Source of the DNA: Lachnoclostridium sp. UBA5725
Lineage (GTDB): Bacteria; Bacillota; Clostridia; Lachnospirales; Lachnospiraceae
Direction of reading: 5' to 3'
Assembly (NCBI GenBank): GCA_002419585.1
Contig: DIGJ01000014.1
Span: 273,083-337,082 of the forward strand
DNA: 64,000 nucleotides
Shown here: positions 33,860 to 42,237 of the stretch, piece by piece
Layout of the letters: each line of letters begins with the position of its first letter
How positions within the stretch are numbered: position 1 is the first letter of the stretch
Notes under the pieces: generated by a model
Seen by the model: the letters and a program-made list of their open reading frames with translations, nothing else
The model's database searches: none
Told to the model about the DNA's origin: nothing
Translations under genes and position numbers: made by a program

Positions 33860-34867
33860 TTAATCTTGTTTAATAAGAATTGGATTAATTCTTTCATCTA
33901 CTTTATCTTTGTCACCAGGTTTATCTCCATTGCGATAAGCTTCTACAAGAAGTTCTAATGCTCTTCCACCAACAGTTCCTGGATCTTGAGCAATCGTTGC
34001 TGTTAAGTTTCCTGCTTGTACAGATGCAATTGCATCACTGTTTCCATCGGTACCAACAACAAGAATATCTTTTCCTGAATTTGCTACTGCTTCCTGAGCT
34101 CCCATTGCCATGGTATCATTACAGCAATAAATTGCTTTTAAGTTTTCGTTTTTGCTAATTAAGTTTGTTGCTAAGTCATAAGCTTTTGTTTTATCCCAGT
34201 CAGCTGGCTGGCTATCAACAATTTTAAGACCTGCTGCTTCAAACGCTTCTTGGCATCCTGCTTTTCTGTCTTCTCCGGAAACAGCACCAGCTTTTCCTTC
34301 GATAATTGCTACTTCATCACCAGATTTTAATAAAGAAGCAATGTAATCTCCAGCTGTTTTTCCAACAACTTTATTATCTGTTGTTACGAAACATACTACA
34401 GAACCACCCTGTGCTGCTAAGGTATCTGGATTAATCTGTTCGTCAATGTTTGCTACTAAATATCCAGCCTGATTTGCTTCTGCTACTGTGTTTACTAAGT
34501 TGGAATCAGAAAGTGGTGCAACACCAAATCCACAATATTCACCGGACTGAATCATAGACTCAAATACAGTAACCTGTCCTTCTACATCATCCTCAGAATT
34601 TGCAGCAAGTACTTCTACTTCAACTCCAAGTTCTTTTGCCTTATTTTCAATTCCTGTTTTCATAGACTGCCAAAATTCAGAACTTAAAACCTTGATAACA
34701 ATACCGTACTTTTCTGGCTTTTGTGTCTCATCCGTTGTTGCTTCTTCTGTCGTTCCTTCTGTTGCTTCCTTTGTTGAATTCTGTGTTGTAGAATTTTTTC
34801 CGCATCCAACAAGTAATGTAGCTACCATGGATACTGCTAATAATGCTCCCAATGCTCTTTTTTTCAT
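33860..34867 (-). CDS. alsB: D-allose-binding lipoprotein
   Basis: Substrate-binding protein of 335 aa with a lipobox (ATLLVGCGKN, C at about 22), a low-complexity Thr/Glu linker and a periplasmic-binding-protein-I fold. IKVLSSEFWQSMKTGIE, APLSDSNLV, VTTDNKVVG, IIEGKAGAVSGEDRKAG, SQPADWDKTKA and YCCNDTMAMG are nearly the same as E. coli AlsB rather than ribose-binding RbsB. First gene of the operon, behind two LacI-type operators. Confidence 0.88.
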   Translation of the reverse strand: MKKRALGALLAVSMVATLLVGCGKNSTTQNSTKEATEGTTEEATTDETQKPEKYGIVIKVLSSEFWQSMKTGIENKAKELGVEVEVLAANSEDDVEGQVTVFESMIQSGEYCGFGVAPLSDSNLVNTVAEANQAGYLVANIDEQINPDTLAAQGGSVVCFVTTDNKVVGKTAGDYIASLLKSGDEVAIIEGKAGAVSGEDRKAGCQEAFEAAGLKIVDSQPADWDKTKAYDLATNLISKNENLKAIYCCNDTMAMGAQEAVANSGKDILVVGTDGNSDAIASVQAGNLTATIAQDPGTVGGRALELLVEAYRNGDKPGDKDKVDERINPILIKQD

Positions 34868-34930
34868 GTGTTTCCTCCTTAAAGATAATAATGAATATAG
34901 TTTTTGCTCTATACAACTTTATATGCAATA

Positions 34931-35035
34931 AGTAATCGTTTACCCATTTCAAGTTATATAGATTCAGGATACCCTCTACCAAACAAATTTGTAAGCTATT
35001 GACTTACTTTTGTTGAGTAATCGTTTACCCATTTC
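34931..35035 (-). promoter_or_regulatory. als operon control region with two identical LacI-type operators
   Basis: The 20-mer AGTAATCGTTTACCCATTTC occurs at 34931-34950 and again at 35016-35035, 85 bp apart (about eight helical turns). Each holds GTAATCGTTTAC, a palindromic GTAAnCGnTTAC LacI-family operator. A weak promoter (TTGGTA, 18 bp, TATAAC on the minus strand) can be placed between them, so one site lies just downstream of the -10 and the other upstream. The spacing suits looping by a tetrameric or bridged repressor. Confidence 0.8.
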
Positions 35036-35138
35036 GTAACTTTATCTTACTTCTTTTTTGTAAATATGTCAATCAGTTTTTGTATTTTTGTATAAAATCA
35101 TCAATTATATATTACGTTTTTTATACACAATGTATATA

Positions 35139-36158
35139 TTACGTTGTTTTACGTTCAATCAGTGTAACAGGAAGCATATATTCTTTACGTACTATTTTCT
35201 CTTTTGCAATCATTGCCAATATGTTTTCAACCCCTAAACGTCCCATTTCTTCAATTGGCTGCCGTATGGTAGTAATCGGGATTCTCGTTGATTGTGACAA
35301 GGTAGTATCGTCATATCCCACAATGCGCATTTCAAGTGGAACTTTCACTCTTTTTGCTTCTAAATATTTCATAACACCTGCTGCAATTTCATCTGAGGTA
35401 CAAAAAATCCCATCAATTTTCGATTTTTTTTCTAACAAGGAATCAACTGCCTGACAAGCTTGCGTCATGGTCGTTTTGGATACGGTTGCAAAATATTCTT
35501 TTGCATATGGTAAACCAAATTCCTTTAATGCCATTTCACATCCATTTACACGGTCTTCATGGGTAGAGACTTTAGAAGCCAATGAAATACAGGCAATTTG
35601 CTTTGCATTACTTTCAATCAGGCATTTCGTAGCCAGGTATCCACCTTGTTTATTATCACTTTCGATAATTACGGATTGCATTTTTGCTTTTTCACCTTTT
35701 GGCTTACGATCAATATATACGGAGGGTATCGACAACAATTCCATCTCTTCTTCATAATTTCCAGAGATATAAATAACCCCACTTACTTGTTGTGCATTCA
35801 ACATTTTTATATACTGATTTTCAATGTATCGATCTTCATTGGTATTGCAAATAATGGAGGCATATCCACTCTGAAACAATCCCATTTGTAATTCAAGCGA
35901 TATCTTTGCAAAAAATTCATTTGTAATGTCCGGAATAATAATGCCAATAGCATCTACTTTCTTGGTACGCAGTCCCCTTGCCACCAAATTCGGTTGATAA
36001 TTGCAATCTTCCATTATTTTTCGCACTCGATCTTCGGTCTGTGCGGAATATCTTCCATTTTCATTTATAATTCGAGAAACAGTAGCCACTGAGACTCCTG
36101 CCATATCCGCTATATCCTTGATTGATACTTTTTCTGTTTCTTTTATATCGAAACTCAT
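35139..36158 (-). CDS. LacI-family regulator of the allose operon
   Basis: Regulator of 339 aa: HTH (VSIKDIADMAGVSVATVSRI), hinge NLVARGLRTKKV, and sugar-binding domain (IGIIIPDITNEFFAK). It lies immediately upstream of alsB on the same strand and next to the operator pair, so it is probably the als repressor. The ATG at 36156-36158 (MSFDIKETEK) is chosen because GTGGAG lies six nt before it; a longer frame runs to 36188. Paralogous to the LacI protein at 28 kb. Confidence 0.9.
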   Translation of the reverse strand: MSFDIKETEKVSIKDIADMAGVSVATVSRIINENGRYSAQTEDRVRKIMEDCNYQPNLVARGLRTKKVDAIGIIIPDITNEFFAKISLELQMGLFQSGYASIICNTNEDRYIENQYIKMLNAQQVSGVIYISGNYEEEMELLSIPSVYIDRKPKGEKAKMQSVIIESDNKQGGYLATKCLIESNAKQIACISLASKVSTHEDRVNGCEMALKEFGLPYAKEYFATVSKTTMTQACQAVDSLLEKKSKIDGIFCTSDEIAAGVMKYLEAKRVKVPLEMRIVGYDDTTLSQSTRIPITTIRQPIEEMGRLGVENILAMIAKEKIVRKEYMLPVTLIERKTT

Positions 36159-36227
36159 TACAAGCTCCACCTGCTTTCCCATACACATATAAAAATACCC
36201 GGAAGATGTGACTTCTCCCGGTGTATT

Positions 36228-36818
36228 TCAATTCATTGAAAATGATCGAATTGCATATCCTATTGCCTTTTCAAGTTCTTTTACTAATTCAAATTGCTTC
36301 TCTTGAATACACCATTCATATATAGTTCCGCGAAAAACTAAAAAAAGAAAATTATTCATTTCTTCTGCTTCAAAATCATTTCTTAATTCTCCCGTTTCCT
36401 GCGCCTTTTTAATCAATTCAATCATACCTCTATATAGTTCATTTTCTGTTGTACTATGAATACGCATTTCAAACATACGGTACCTTGTAAAATCAACACC
36501 GTCTTTCATTACTTTATTTGCTAAGACAGAGCAGAAAAATTCTACAATTTTTTCGCAATACACAGTTTTTGATAACCCAGTCTTAAATATATTTTCAAAC
36601 TCTTTATCCGCTGAATGATACACTTTATCAAGTATATCATTCTTACTTTTAAAGTAGTAATAAAATGTACCAGTTGTAACATTTGCTTTTTCAGCAATAT
36701 CACGTACCCCTACTTCATTGATTTTATACTGCTGAAAGAGTTCCGCTGCGGCATTCATTAAATCCTGAACTGTTTTCTCCGATTTTATCTGTTGATTCGT
36801 CTTCCGATTTAAACTCAA
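36228..36818 (-). CDS. TetR-family transcriptional regulator
   Basis: Regulator of 196 aa with an N-terminal TetR helix-turn-helix (VGVRDIAEKANVTTGTFYYYFKSKNDILDKVY; part quoted) and an all-helical ligand-binding domain. It starts at TTG 36816-36818 behind GGAGGGG; upstream codons are the ribosome binding site itself. A consensus promoter precedes it. Separated from the upstream hydrolase gene by a strong terminator. Probable targets are the palindromes at 38851-38889. Confidence 0.88.
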   Translation of the reverse strand: MSLNRKTNQQIKSEKTVQDLMNAAAELFQQYKINEVGVRDIAEKANVTTGTFYYYFKSKNDILDKVYHSADKEFENIFKTGLSKTVYCEKIVEFFCSVLANKVMKDGVDFTRYRMFEMRIHSTTENELYRGMIELIKKAQETGELRNDFEAEEMNNFLFLVFRGTIYEWCIQEKQFELVKELEKAIGYAIRSFSMN

Positions 36819-36843
36819 CTTTTCCCCTCCTTCCAATCAATTT

Positions 36844-36872
36844 ATTTTAACAATCTTTTAAATTACTGTCAA
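36844..36872 (-). promoter_or_regulatory. Promoter of the TetR gene
   Basis: TTGACA (36867-36872) and TAAAAT (36844-36849) on the minus strand with a 17-bp spacer, about 25 bp before the TTG start. No palindrome is evident at this promoter, so autoregulation is not obvious. Confidence 0.75.
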
Positions 36873-36900
36873 TGAAACGCATAAGGTATTATAAAATCCT

Positions 36901-36948
36901 ATAAAAACAAGAATCGAGTGTCACATTGAACTCGATTCTTGTTTTTAT
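36901..36948 (-). terminator. Terminator between hydrolase and TetR genes
   Basis: A perfect 19-bp stem (36901-36919 with 36930-36948, 10-nt loop) whose ends are A4-5 and T5, so it can act on either strand. It would end the hydrolase transcript 52 nt after its stop codon. Confidence 0.85.
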
Positions 36949-37000
36949 ACCTTTATAAAATGATATATTTTTCTAGTAGTAAATACTTATATGTTATTCA

Positions 37001-38818
37001 TTAGCATACCAGTGTAAATCCTAACGTAGTAAACAATCCTGCAAATATCGCACAAGGAATTACACCTGCCCATATATTCCCATATTTACGATAGATATAA
37101 GTCACTACACCTGTAGTCCCACCCATCATATAACAATATCCAAAAGCAAAATCAAGTGCTCCTACGCTTGTGCCTCCTTTAACACCCGGTATCGTCATTT
37201 GTGCAAACACTGGTTGACCAGTGCCAATTGCCAAACTTCCTCCGTATTGGATCGTCAATAATACAGCCAAAGCTAAGGCAGTCAAAATAGTATTAACTGC
37301 AACCGCAGCCACCATATCTTTCCTTTCGCTGCCGAAAGAAGGAAGGGTTCGCTGATTTGTATTTCCAACAAACATAACAGTAAAAATAATAATCATATAT
37401 GGAATTGATCGAATAATTCTAGTTGCACTTGGTTTTAAATAGGTAGCTATGTTCCATAACTGATAGTTGATACCAAAATAGTCTTCTAATGCTGTCATGA
37501 TTAATCCAAAAATACAAGTTACCACAATTCCAAGAAGCAAGGATTTAGCAACATTACTCCATTTTATTGATTTTTCATGTTCTGCTCCCAATGCAAAATC
37601 TGAAATACGTATTTTTTCACCATTTTTTCTACGCTTATTTACCCTGATTAATGATCTTATTATACCAATAATTGCAAGAGCCACTAACCAAAGCATGATT
37701 CCATTAAGATTCGTCGATGTCAAAATTTTTGAATTTGCAAACCATCCCATTCCATAGGCAGATACAGGAATAAAGATCAATGCAGGAATTAAGAAGGAGA
37801 ATAAAATATCAATTGCCCATGCTTTTATGCCTTTTTGTTCTTTTTTAACCGGTCTTTCATTTTTAATACTTGCAAAGAATTCATTTTCCAAAAAGAGAGA
37901 AATTAACGCTGCAAGTAAGAACATCATATCAACAGCCGCTATCCCGGAAAAAATCTGCTGACCAATCCAAGCTTGATCGGATATTTCGCGTTCTATAGGC
38001 GCCTTTGCTACGTCTCCAGTATATTGAATAATTTTGTCAATTGCTTCTCCGCTAATATTACCGGTTTGATGCAAAGCTCCTGTTACCTCCATATAACGGA
38101 ATAGTTTTCCATTTATTTCATAATCCTTATCTGCTTCAACCTTAGAATCAACGCCGAAGATTTGTACCATTTTATCAAGACAGGCTTCAGGATTTCCAAT
38201 AAAATTGAAATCATATTGATCGGCCATTGCTTTAATAATTCCAACATTTGCCGTCATGTTAGGATAGCAGCCTTCTTCTAATTGTTCCTCTGTCATAGAT
38301 ACCATAAAAGGTCCGAAAACATACAATACAGAATTGATTTTTTCTGACATTGCCTGATAAACAAATCCAACCGTATTACATCCTAATGAATATCCAATAA
38401 TATTAATCTTATCTGGGATTACAATATCCAAAGAATTTGCATACTTCGCTACATCAATCGCCTGCGGTGTCCGATCGTTAACGTCTGATTCTCCTCCTCC
38501 AGACAAATCAGGTGAAAAAACAACGTAACCACGTCTTGCAAGTTCCATCGACCAAGTATCATTACTATGACCTTGGTTGGAACGTCCATGATATATGATT
38601 GTACATGGTGCAGGATTATCGGAAGTCGCAGTTTTCGGAATATAAACCAATGTGCTGATTTTTGTCCCATTATCTCCCATTAATGTTAATCGCTTGATTG
38701 TTACATCTCCCCAACTCGTCTGAAATCCCCAAATGCAAATAGAACTAAACATTAGGATCGCCAGCGTCAGACAAAAAAAGCGGATAGACTTTTTTCTTGT
38801 TGCTGTTTGATTTTTCAT
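37001..38818 (-). CDS. Alpha/beta hydrolase fused to a polytopic membrane domain
   Basis: Protein of 605 aa. An N-terminal helix (about 12-32) anchors an extracytoplasmic alpha/beta-hydrolase domain (about 40-265) with oxyanion segment IIYHGRSNQGH, nucleophile GYSLGC (serine elbow) and a possible catalytic histidine in GALHQTG. From about residue 290 to the end come eight or nine membrane helices with charged loops (ENEFFASIKNERPVKKEQK). Substrate unknown; a lipid or peptide hydrolase with a membrane partner domain is plausible. Controlled by a promoter with two palindromes and probably by the TetR protein downstream. Confidence 0.75.
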   Translation of the reverse strand: MKNQTATRKKSIRFFCLTLAILMFSSICIWGFQTSWGDVTIKRLTLMGDNGTKISTLVYIPKTATSDNPAPCTIIYHGRSNQGHSNDTWSMELARRGYVVFSPDLSGGGESDVNDRTPQAIDVAKYANSLDIVIPDKINIIGYSLGCNTVGFVYQAMSEKINSVLYVFGPFMVSMTEEQLEEGCYPNMTANVGIIKAMADQYDFNFIGNPEACLDKMVQIFGVDSKVEADKDYEINGKLFRYMEVTGALHQTGNISGEAIDKIIQYTGDVAKAPIEREISDQAWIGQQIFSGIAAVDMMFLLAALISLFLENEFFASIKNERPVKKEQKGIKAWAIDILFSFLIPALIFIPVSAYGMGWFANSKILTSTNLNGIMLWLVALAIIGIIRSLIRVNKRRKNGEKIRISDFALGAEHEKSIKWSNVAKSLLLGIVVTCIFGLIMTALEDYFGINYQLWNIATYLKPSATRIIRSIPYMIIIFTVMFVGNTNQRTLPSFGSERKDMVAAVAVNTILTALALAVLLTIQYGGSLAIGTGQPVFAQMTIPGVKGGTSVGALDFAFGYCYMMGGTTGVVTYIYRKYGNIWAGVIPCAIFAGLFTTLGFTLVC

Positions 38819-38850
38819 ACTAATACCTCCAAAATGATTGTTTGTTAAAT

Positions 38851-38902
38851 TATAAACGATGTTTATACCACGTATTATAACATGTTATATATCACAGTAC
38901 AA
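38851..38902 (-). promoter_or_regulatory. Hydrolase promoter with two palindromic operators
   Basis: On the minus strand TTGTAC (38897-38902) and TATAAT (38874-38879) are 17 bp apart. The 14-bp palindrome TATAACATGTTATA (38876-38889) overlaps the -10 box and spacer. A second, TATAAAC-atc-GTTTATA (38851-38867), lies at the transcription start. This is the layout of a TetR-repressed promoter; the TetR gene next to it is the best candidate. Confidence 0.75.
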
Positions 38903-39018
38903 TCTGATATTAAGAAAAACATTATCGTTAGTTGTAGAATATTACATGGCTTTTTTATACACTTTTACCAAATCTCTCCAAACACAGTCTTATACGTTCA
39001 TAATTCAAACACAAAAAA

Positions 39019-39056
39019 AGACGGAAGTAAAACAATATAATGTTTTGCATCCGTCT
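39019..39056 (-). terminator. Terminator of the ROK kinase gene
   Basis: Stem AGACGGA..AAAACA with TGTTTT..TCCGTCT (39019-39034 with 39041-39056, two internal mismatches) followed on the minus strand by T7. It lies 70 nt beyond the stop. The remainder of the 38819-39125 gap holds the hydrolase promoter and no gene. Confidence 0.85.
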
Positions 39057-39125
39057 CTTATATTATCTTTCATATGTCAGGAATAAGTTTTTACTTTCTT
39101 GTTTTCCCTGACAAGCTCCACCTAC

Positions 39126-40004
39126 TTACCACAATTTGCTTCCAGTCAGATATCCCATTCCATATAGTCCCGCGAGATTACCTAACCTTGTCTTACAAAT
39201 CTTAATGTCTTTATAGCATTCCATAACCCCATTCTTTACACTTTTTTCAACTTCGCGAACGATGAAATCCTGTTCCATGATCCCCCCTCCAAGTATGATC
39301 TGTTTTGGATCAAATAGATGTATTAATGTAATCAGACCAATGGATATTTCTTGTATCCATGCGTTTATTAATTTTTCTACAGCCTCTTCGTTCATTCTTT
39401 TACAGATATCGCGTCCACTTTGAAGCGCCTCATCTATTTTTTTAGCCTCTGCTATAAGGGCACTGACTGATGCATATCGTTCATAGCATCCGCTAAATAT
39501 ATCCCTCTTATTTCGAGCTTCTGGGTGCACAAGAATTCCACCAAATTCCCCTGCAGCATAATGGGTTCCCCGCAGTAACTGACCATTTAGGATAATTGCA
39601 CCACCGATACCGGTTCCATAAGTAAGACATAAGAAATCATTTACTCCAACGCCTGCACCAAACTGCCCTTCACCTATAGCAGCTGCATTCACATCATTTT
39701 CTACTGTTACTGGAATGCCGAATCTTTCTACTAAGTTCTTCTTTATCTCTAACCCTTGATAACCCGGAATATTTGGGCCTGCAAAACTTACCCTTCCCTT
39801 GTCCACATCGACTTGTCCGGTTGTGCATATTCCGATTGCATCCGCTCCTTTATAAGATTCTATTATTGTTTGAACGGTAGTTAAAACTTCTTTTGCACCA
39901 TCCTTTGCATTAGTTAGATGATTCTTTATCTGTGTCACGTTTCCATTCGTAAACATGCCTGACTTAATTTCTGTACCACCAATATCTACTACAATTATGC
40001 TCAT
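39126..40004 (-). CDS. ROK-family sugar kinase lacking the zinc motif
   Basis: ROK kinase of 292 aa: ATP-phosphate motif VDIGGTEIKSGMF, catalytic region ENDVNAAAIGEGQFG, GTGIGGAIILNG and the ROK histidine/glutamate segment AAGEFGGILVHPE. The usual C-x-C-x4-C zinc site is reduced to a lone cysteine in DIFSGCYERYAS, as in BglK-type beta-glucoside kinases. It is divergent from nagB and close to the chitobiose genes, so phosphorylation of free GlcNAc (or of a disaccharide) is inferred. It has its own terminator. Confidence 0.82.
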   Translation of the reverse strand: MSIIVVDIGGTEIKSGMFTNGNVTQIKNHLTNAKDGAKEVLTTVQTIIESYKGADAIGICTTGQVDVDKGRVSFAGPNIPGYQGLEIKKNLVERFGIPVTVENDVNAAAIGEGQFGAGVGVNDFLCLTYGTGIGGAIILNGQLLRGTHYAAGEFGGILVHPEARNKRDIFSGCYERYASVSALIAEAKKIDEALQSGRDICKRMNEEAVEKLINAWIQEISIGLITLIHLFDPKQIILGGGIMEQDFIVREVEKSVKNGVMECYKDIKICKTRLGNLAGLYGMGYLTGSKLW

Positions 40005-40177
40005 TCAAATTATTCTCCTTCTTAATCTTATGTTGATATATTTTTAAACAAACTATTTTTCTTACCTTAAGAGTATCATAATAAAAGTAGAAAACACTGG
40101 CTAAGATTGTGCTTTTTTATCTTGAATTGTTCATCTTAATCGCACATATTGTATATCTCTTTTTGAACTGTTAGCAT

Positions 40178-40202
40178 AATTAAGAGACTATTTTTCTTAA
40201 TT
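40178..40202 (+). promoter_or_regulatory. Hairpin in the nagB leader
   Basis: AATTAAGA (40178-40185) pairs with TCTTAATT (40195-40202), ending directly before the GGAGGAG ribosome binding site of nagB. It could modulate access to the RBS. The 211-nt gap to the divergent ROK gene shows no other clear feature. Confidence 0.45.
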
Positions 40203-40216
40203 CGGAGGAGAAATTT

Positions 40217-40966
40217 ATGAATGTGATTGAGGCAAAAGATTATCAAGATATGAGTCGAAAAGCTGCGAACATAATTTCCGCGCAGATCATAATGAAACCA
40301 AACTGTGTACTTGGTTTGGCTACTGGTTCTACACCATTAGGTACTTACAATCAACTGATTGATTGGTATAATAAAGGAGACTTGGACTTTTCCGAAGTTT
40401 CCAGTGTGAACCTCGATGAGTACATCGGTCTTTCTCATGATAATCATCAAAGCTATTATTATTTTATGCAACATAACTTATTTGAACATATAAACATCCA
40501 GCCACATAATACATACATACCAAACGGAATGGATGCCGATATTTTACACGCCTGCAACGCACATAACCAGGTTATCCATCGCTTAGGTGGTATCGACTTA
40601 CAACTGTTGGGCCTTGGACTAAATGGACACATTGGTTTTAATGAACCTGGGGCGTCCTTTGAAAAGGAGACCCACTGTGTTGCTTTATCGCAAAGCACGA
40701 TAGAAGCGAATTCTAGATTCTTTGCACAAAAAAGTGATGTTCCAACGCATGCCTATACCATGGGAATCAAGTCGATTATGCAGGCAAAGAAAATTGTCAT
40801 TATTGTCAATGGAGCTGCCAAAGCAGATATCGTTGCCAAAGCATTCTGGGGACCCGTAACACCACAAATACCAGCTTCCATCTTACAAATGCATCCGGAT
40901 GTTACCCTTGTTGCAGATAAAGCAGCGCTTTTAGCCTCCCCTTATCATAAAAATAAGAATACGTAA
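40217..40966 (+). CDS. nagB: Glucosamine-6-phosphate deaminase
   Basis: NagB of 249 aa. LGLATGSTPLGTY (phosphate loop), SVNLDEYIGL (catalytic Asp), GLGLNGHIGFNEPG (His and Glu of the active site) and the lid residues match the family. Converts GlcN-6-P to fructose-6-P and ammonia. Behind a GGAGGAG ribosome binding site. Followed by nagA after a 136-nt structured spacer. Confidence 0.95.
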   Translation: MNVIEAKDYQDMSRKAANIISAQIIMKPNCVLGLATGSTPLGTYNQLIDWYNKGDLDFSEVSSVNLDEYIGLSHDNHQSYYYFMQHNLFEHINIQPHNTYIPNGMDADILHACNAHNQVIHRLGGIDLQLLGLGLNGHIGFNEPGASFEKETHCVALSQSTIEANSRFFAQKSDVPTHAYTMGIKSIMQAKKIVIIVNGAAKADIVAKAFWGPVTPQIPASILQMHPDVTLVADKAALLASPYHKNKNT

Positions 40967-41012
40967 AGAAAATGAACACAAGGAAGATGGAAAGGCATTT
41001 ATTAAAAGAATT

Positions 41013-41102
41013 TTAATGAAAGGATAAACGCAAACACACAACCTTTGTGTTTGCGTCTCAAAGGAATGTGCTTGCATGTTTGGTTGAGACTAGGTTCAAT
41101 TT
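41013..41102 (+). repeat. Hairpin leader element in the nagB-nagA spacer
   Basis: Lead TTAATGAAAGGAT (41013-41025), stem ACGCAAACACA/TGTGTTTGCGT (41028-41038 with 41046-41056), stem GTCTCAA/TTGAGAC (41055-41061 with 41084-41090), then 12 nt to the nagA ATG. The two stems share two bases, so they could be alternative folds. Homologous to 24464-24564, in front of an unrelated gene. Confidence 0.7.
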
Positions 41103-42236
41103 ATGAAAATAAAAAATGCAAATGTTTTTACAATAAAGGAAGGATTTATTCAAACGGATGTTTTTATAAAAGATGGGCTTTTTTCCAAGGATACCGACGA
41201 CAATAACGTACTGGATGCAAATCAAAGTTTATTAATCCCTGGATTGATTGACATTCATTTCCACGGATGCGCCGGTTATGATTTTTGTGACACAAACGAT
41301 GTCGCTTTTGCTAAAATTGCTGAGTATGAGTTACATAATGGAATTACTTCCATATGTCCCGCATCAATGACGTTGCCAGAAGAAGACTTGATTTATATTT
41401 TAGAACGTACGGCTTCGTTTGCATCTATTCCTCAAATAAAGCCAACTGCCAGGCTCTGTGGTGTTCACCTTGAGGGTCCTTTTATTTCCTATGACAAAAA
41501 AGGAGCGCAGAATTCGGATTTTATCAAATCCCCGGATTTCGCACTCTTTGAGCGTCTATTGTCAGTAGCTCCTGACCTTGTTAAACTAATTACGATTGCG
41601 CCCGAACTAGAAGGCGCCCTTCCTTTAATAGAGCAAATTTCCTCTCGTGTTCATGTTTCTTTAGGTCATACGAACTGTGATTATAAGACTGCGATGGAAG
41701 CATTTTCTCTCGGCGCCGATCACATGACTCATCTTTACAATGCCATGCCTTCTTTTACCCACCGCTCACCTGGACCAATCGGTGCTGCTGCCGATTCTAG
41801 TAATGTAATGGTTGAATTAATCTGTGACGGAATCCATATCGATCCATCTGCAGTTCGCTCTACGTTTAAACTGTTTGGAGATGACCGCATCATCCTAGTC
41901 AGCGATAGTATGATGGCAACCGGAATGAAAGATGGCACCTACTCACTTGGCGGCCAGGTGGTAACCGTCAAGGGCAACCTTGCAACTTTAAAGAATGGAA
42001 CCCTTGCTGGTTCGGTCACAAATCTTATGGATTGCTTACGAGTTGCTGTATCTATGGGAATTTCTCTGGAAAGTGCTGTTAAATGTGCCACCTTCAATCC
42101 CGCCAAATCAATCGGCATAGATGCTGCTTATGGTAGCATTGCGCCAGGTAAGGTAGCCGATTGCCTTTTATTAGATAAACACACACTCGTCCTCCAAAAA
42201 GTAATCCTTGGTGGTCATGTAATCTACACCTTCTAA
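41103..42236 (+). CDS. nagA: N-acetylglucosamine-6-phosphate deacetylase
   Basis: Amidohydrolase of 377 aa. Metal and substrate motifs: LIPGLIDIHFHGCAGYDF, GVHLEGPFIS, VSLGHTNCDY, THLYNAMPSF and the catalytic aspartate in ILVSDSMMATG. Produces GlcN-6-P and acetate for NagB. The ribosome binding site is weak (AGG, 9 nt before ATG), and the leader is the hairpin element above. Its stop lies one nt from the convergent YesN gene end, with no terminator between. Confidence 0.93.
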   Translation: MKIKNANVFTIKEGFIQTDVFIKDGLFSKDTDDNNVLDANQSLLIPGLIDIHFHGCAGYDFCDTNDVAFAKIAEYELHNGITSICPASMTLPEEDLIYILERTASFASIPQIKPTARLCGVHLEGPFISYDKKGAQNSDFIKSPDFALFERLLSVAPDLVKLITIAPELEGALPLIEQISSRVHVSLGHTNCDYKTAMEAFSLGADHMTHLYNAMPSFTHRSPGPIGAAADSSNVMVELICDGIHIDPSAVRSTFKLFGDDRIILVSDSMMATGMKDGTYSLGGQVVTVKGNLATLKNGTLAGSVTNLMDCLRVAVSMGISLESAVKCATFNPAKSIGIDAAYGSIAPGKVADCLLLDKHTLVLQKVILGGHVIYTF

Positions 42237-42237
42237 A

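Noticed and set aside
36901..36948. TetR operator at the TetR gene
   Set aside because: The palindrome is a 19-bp stem with A/T tracts and a 10-nt loop, which fits a terminator, and it does not overlap the mapped promoter motif.
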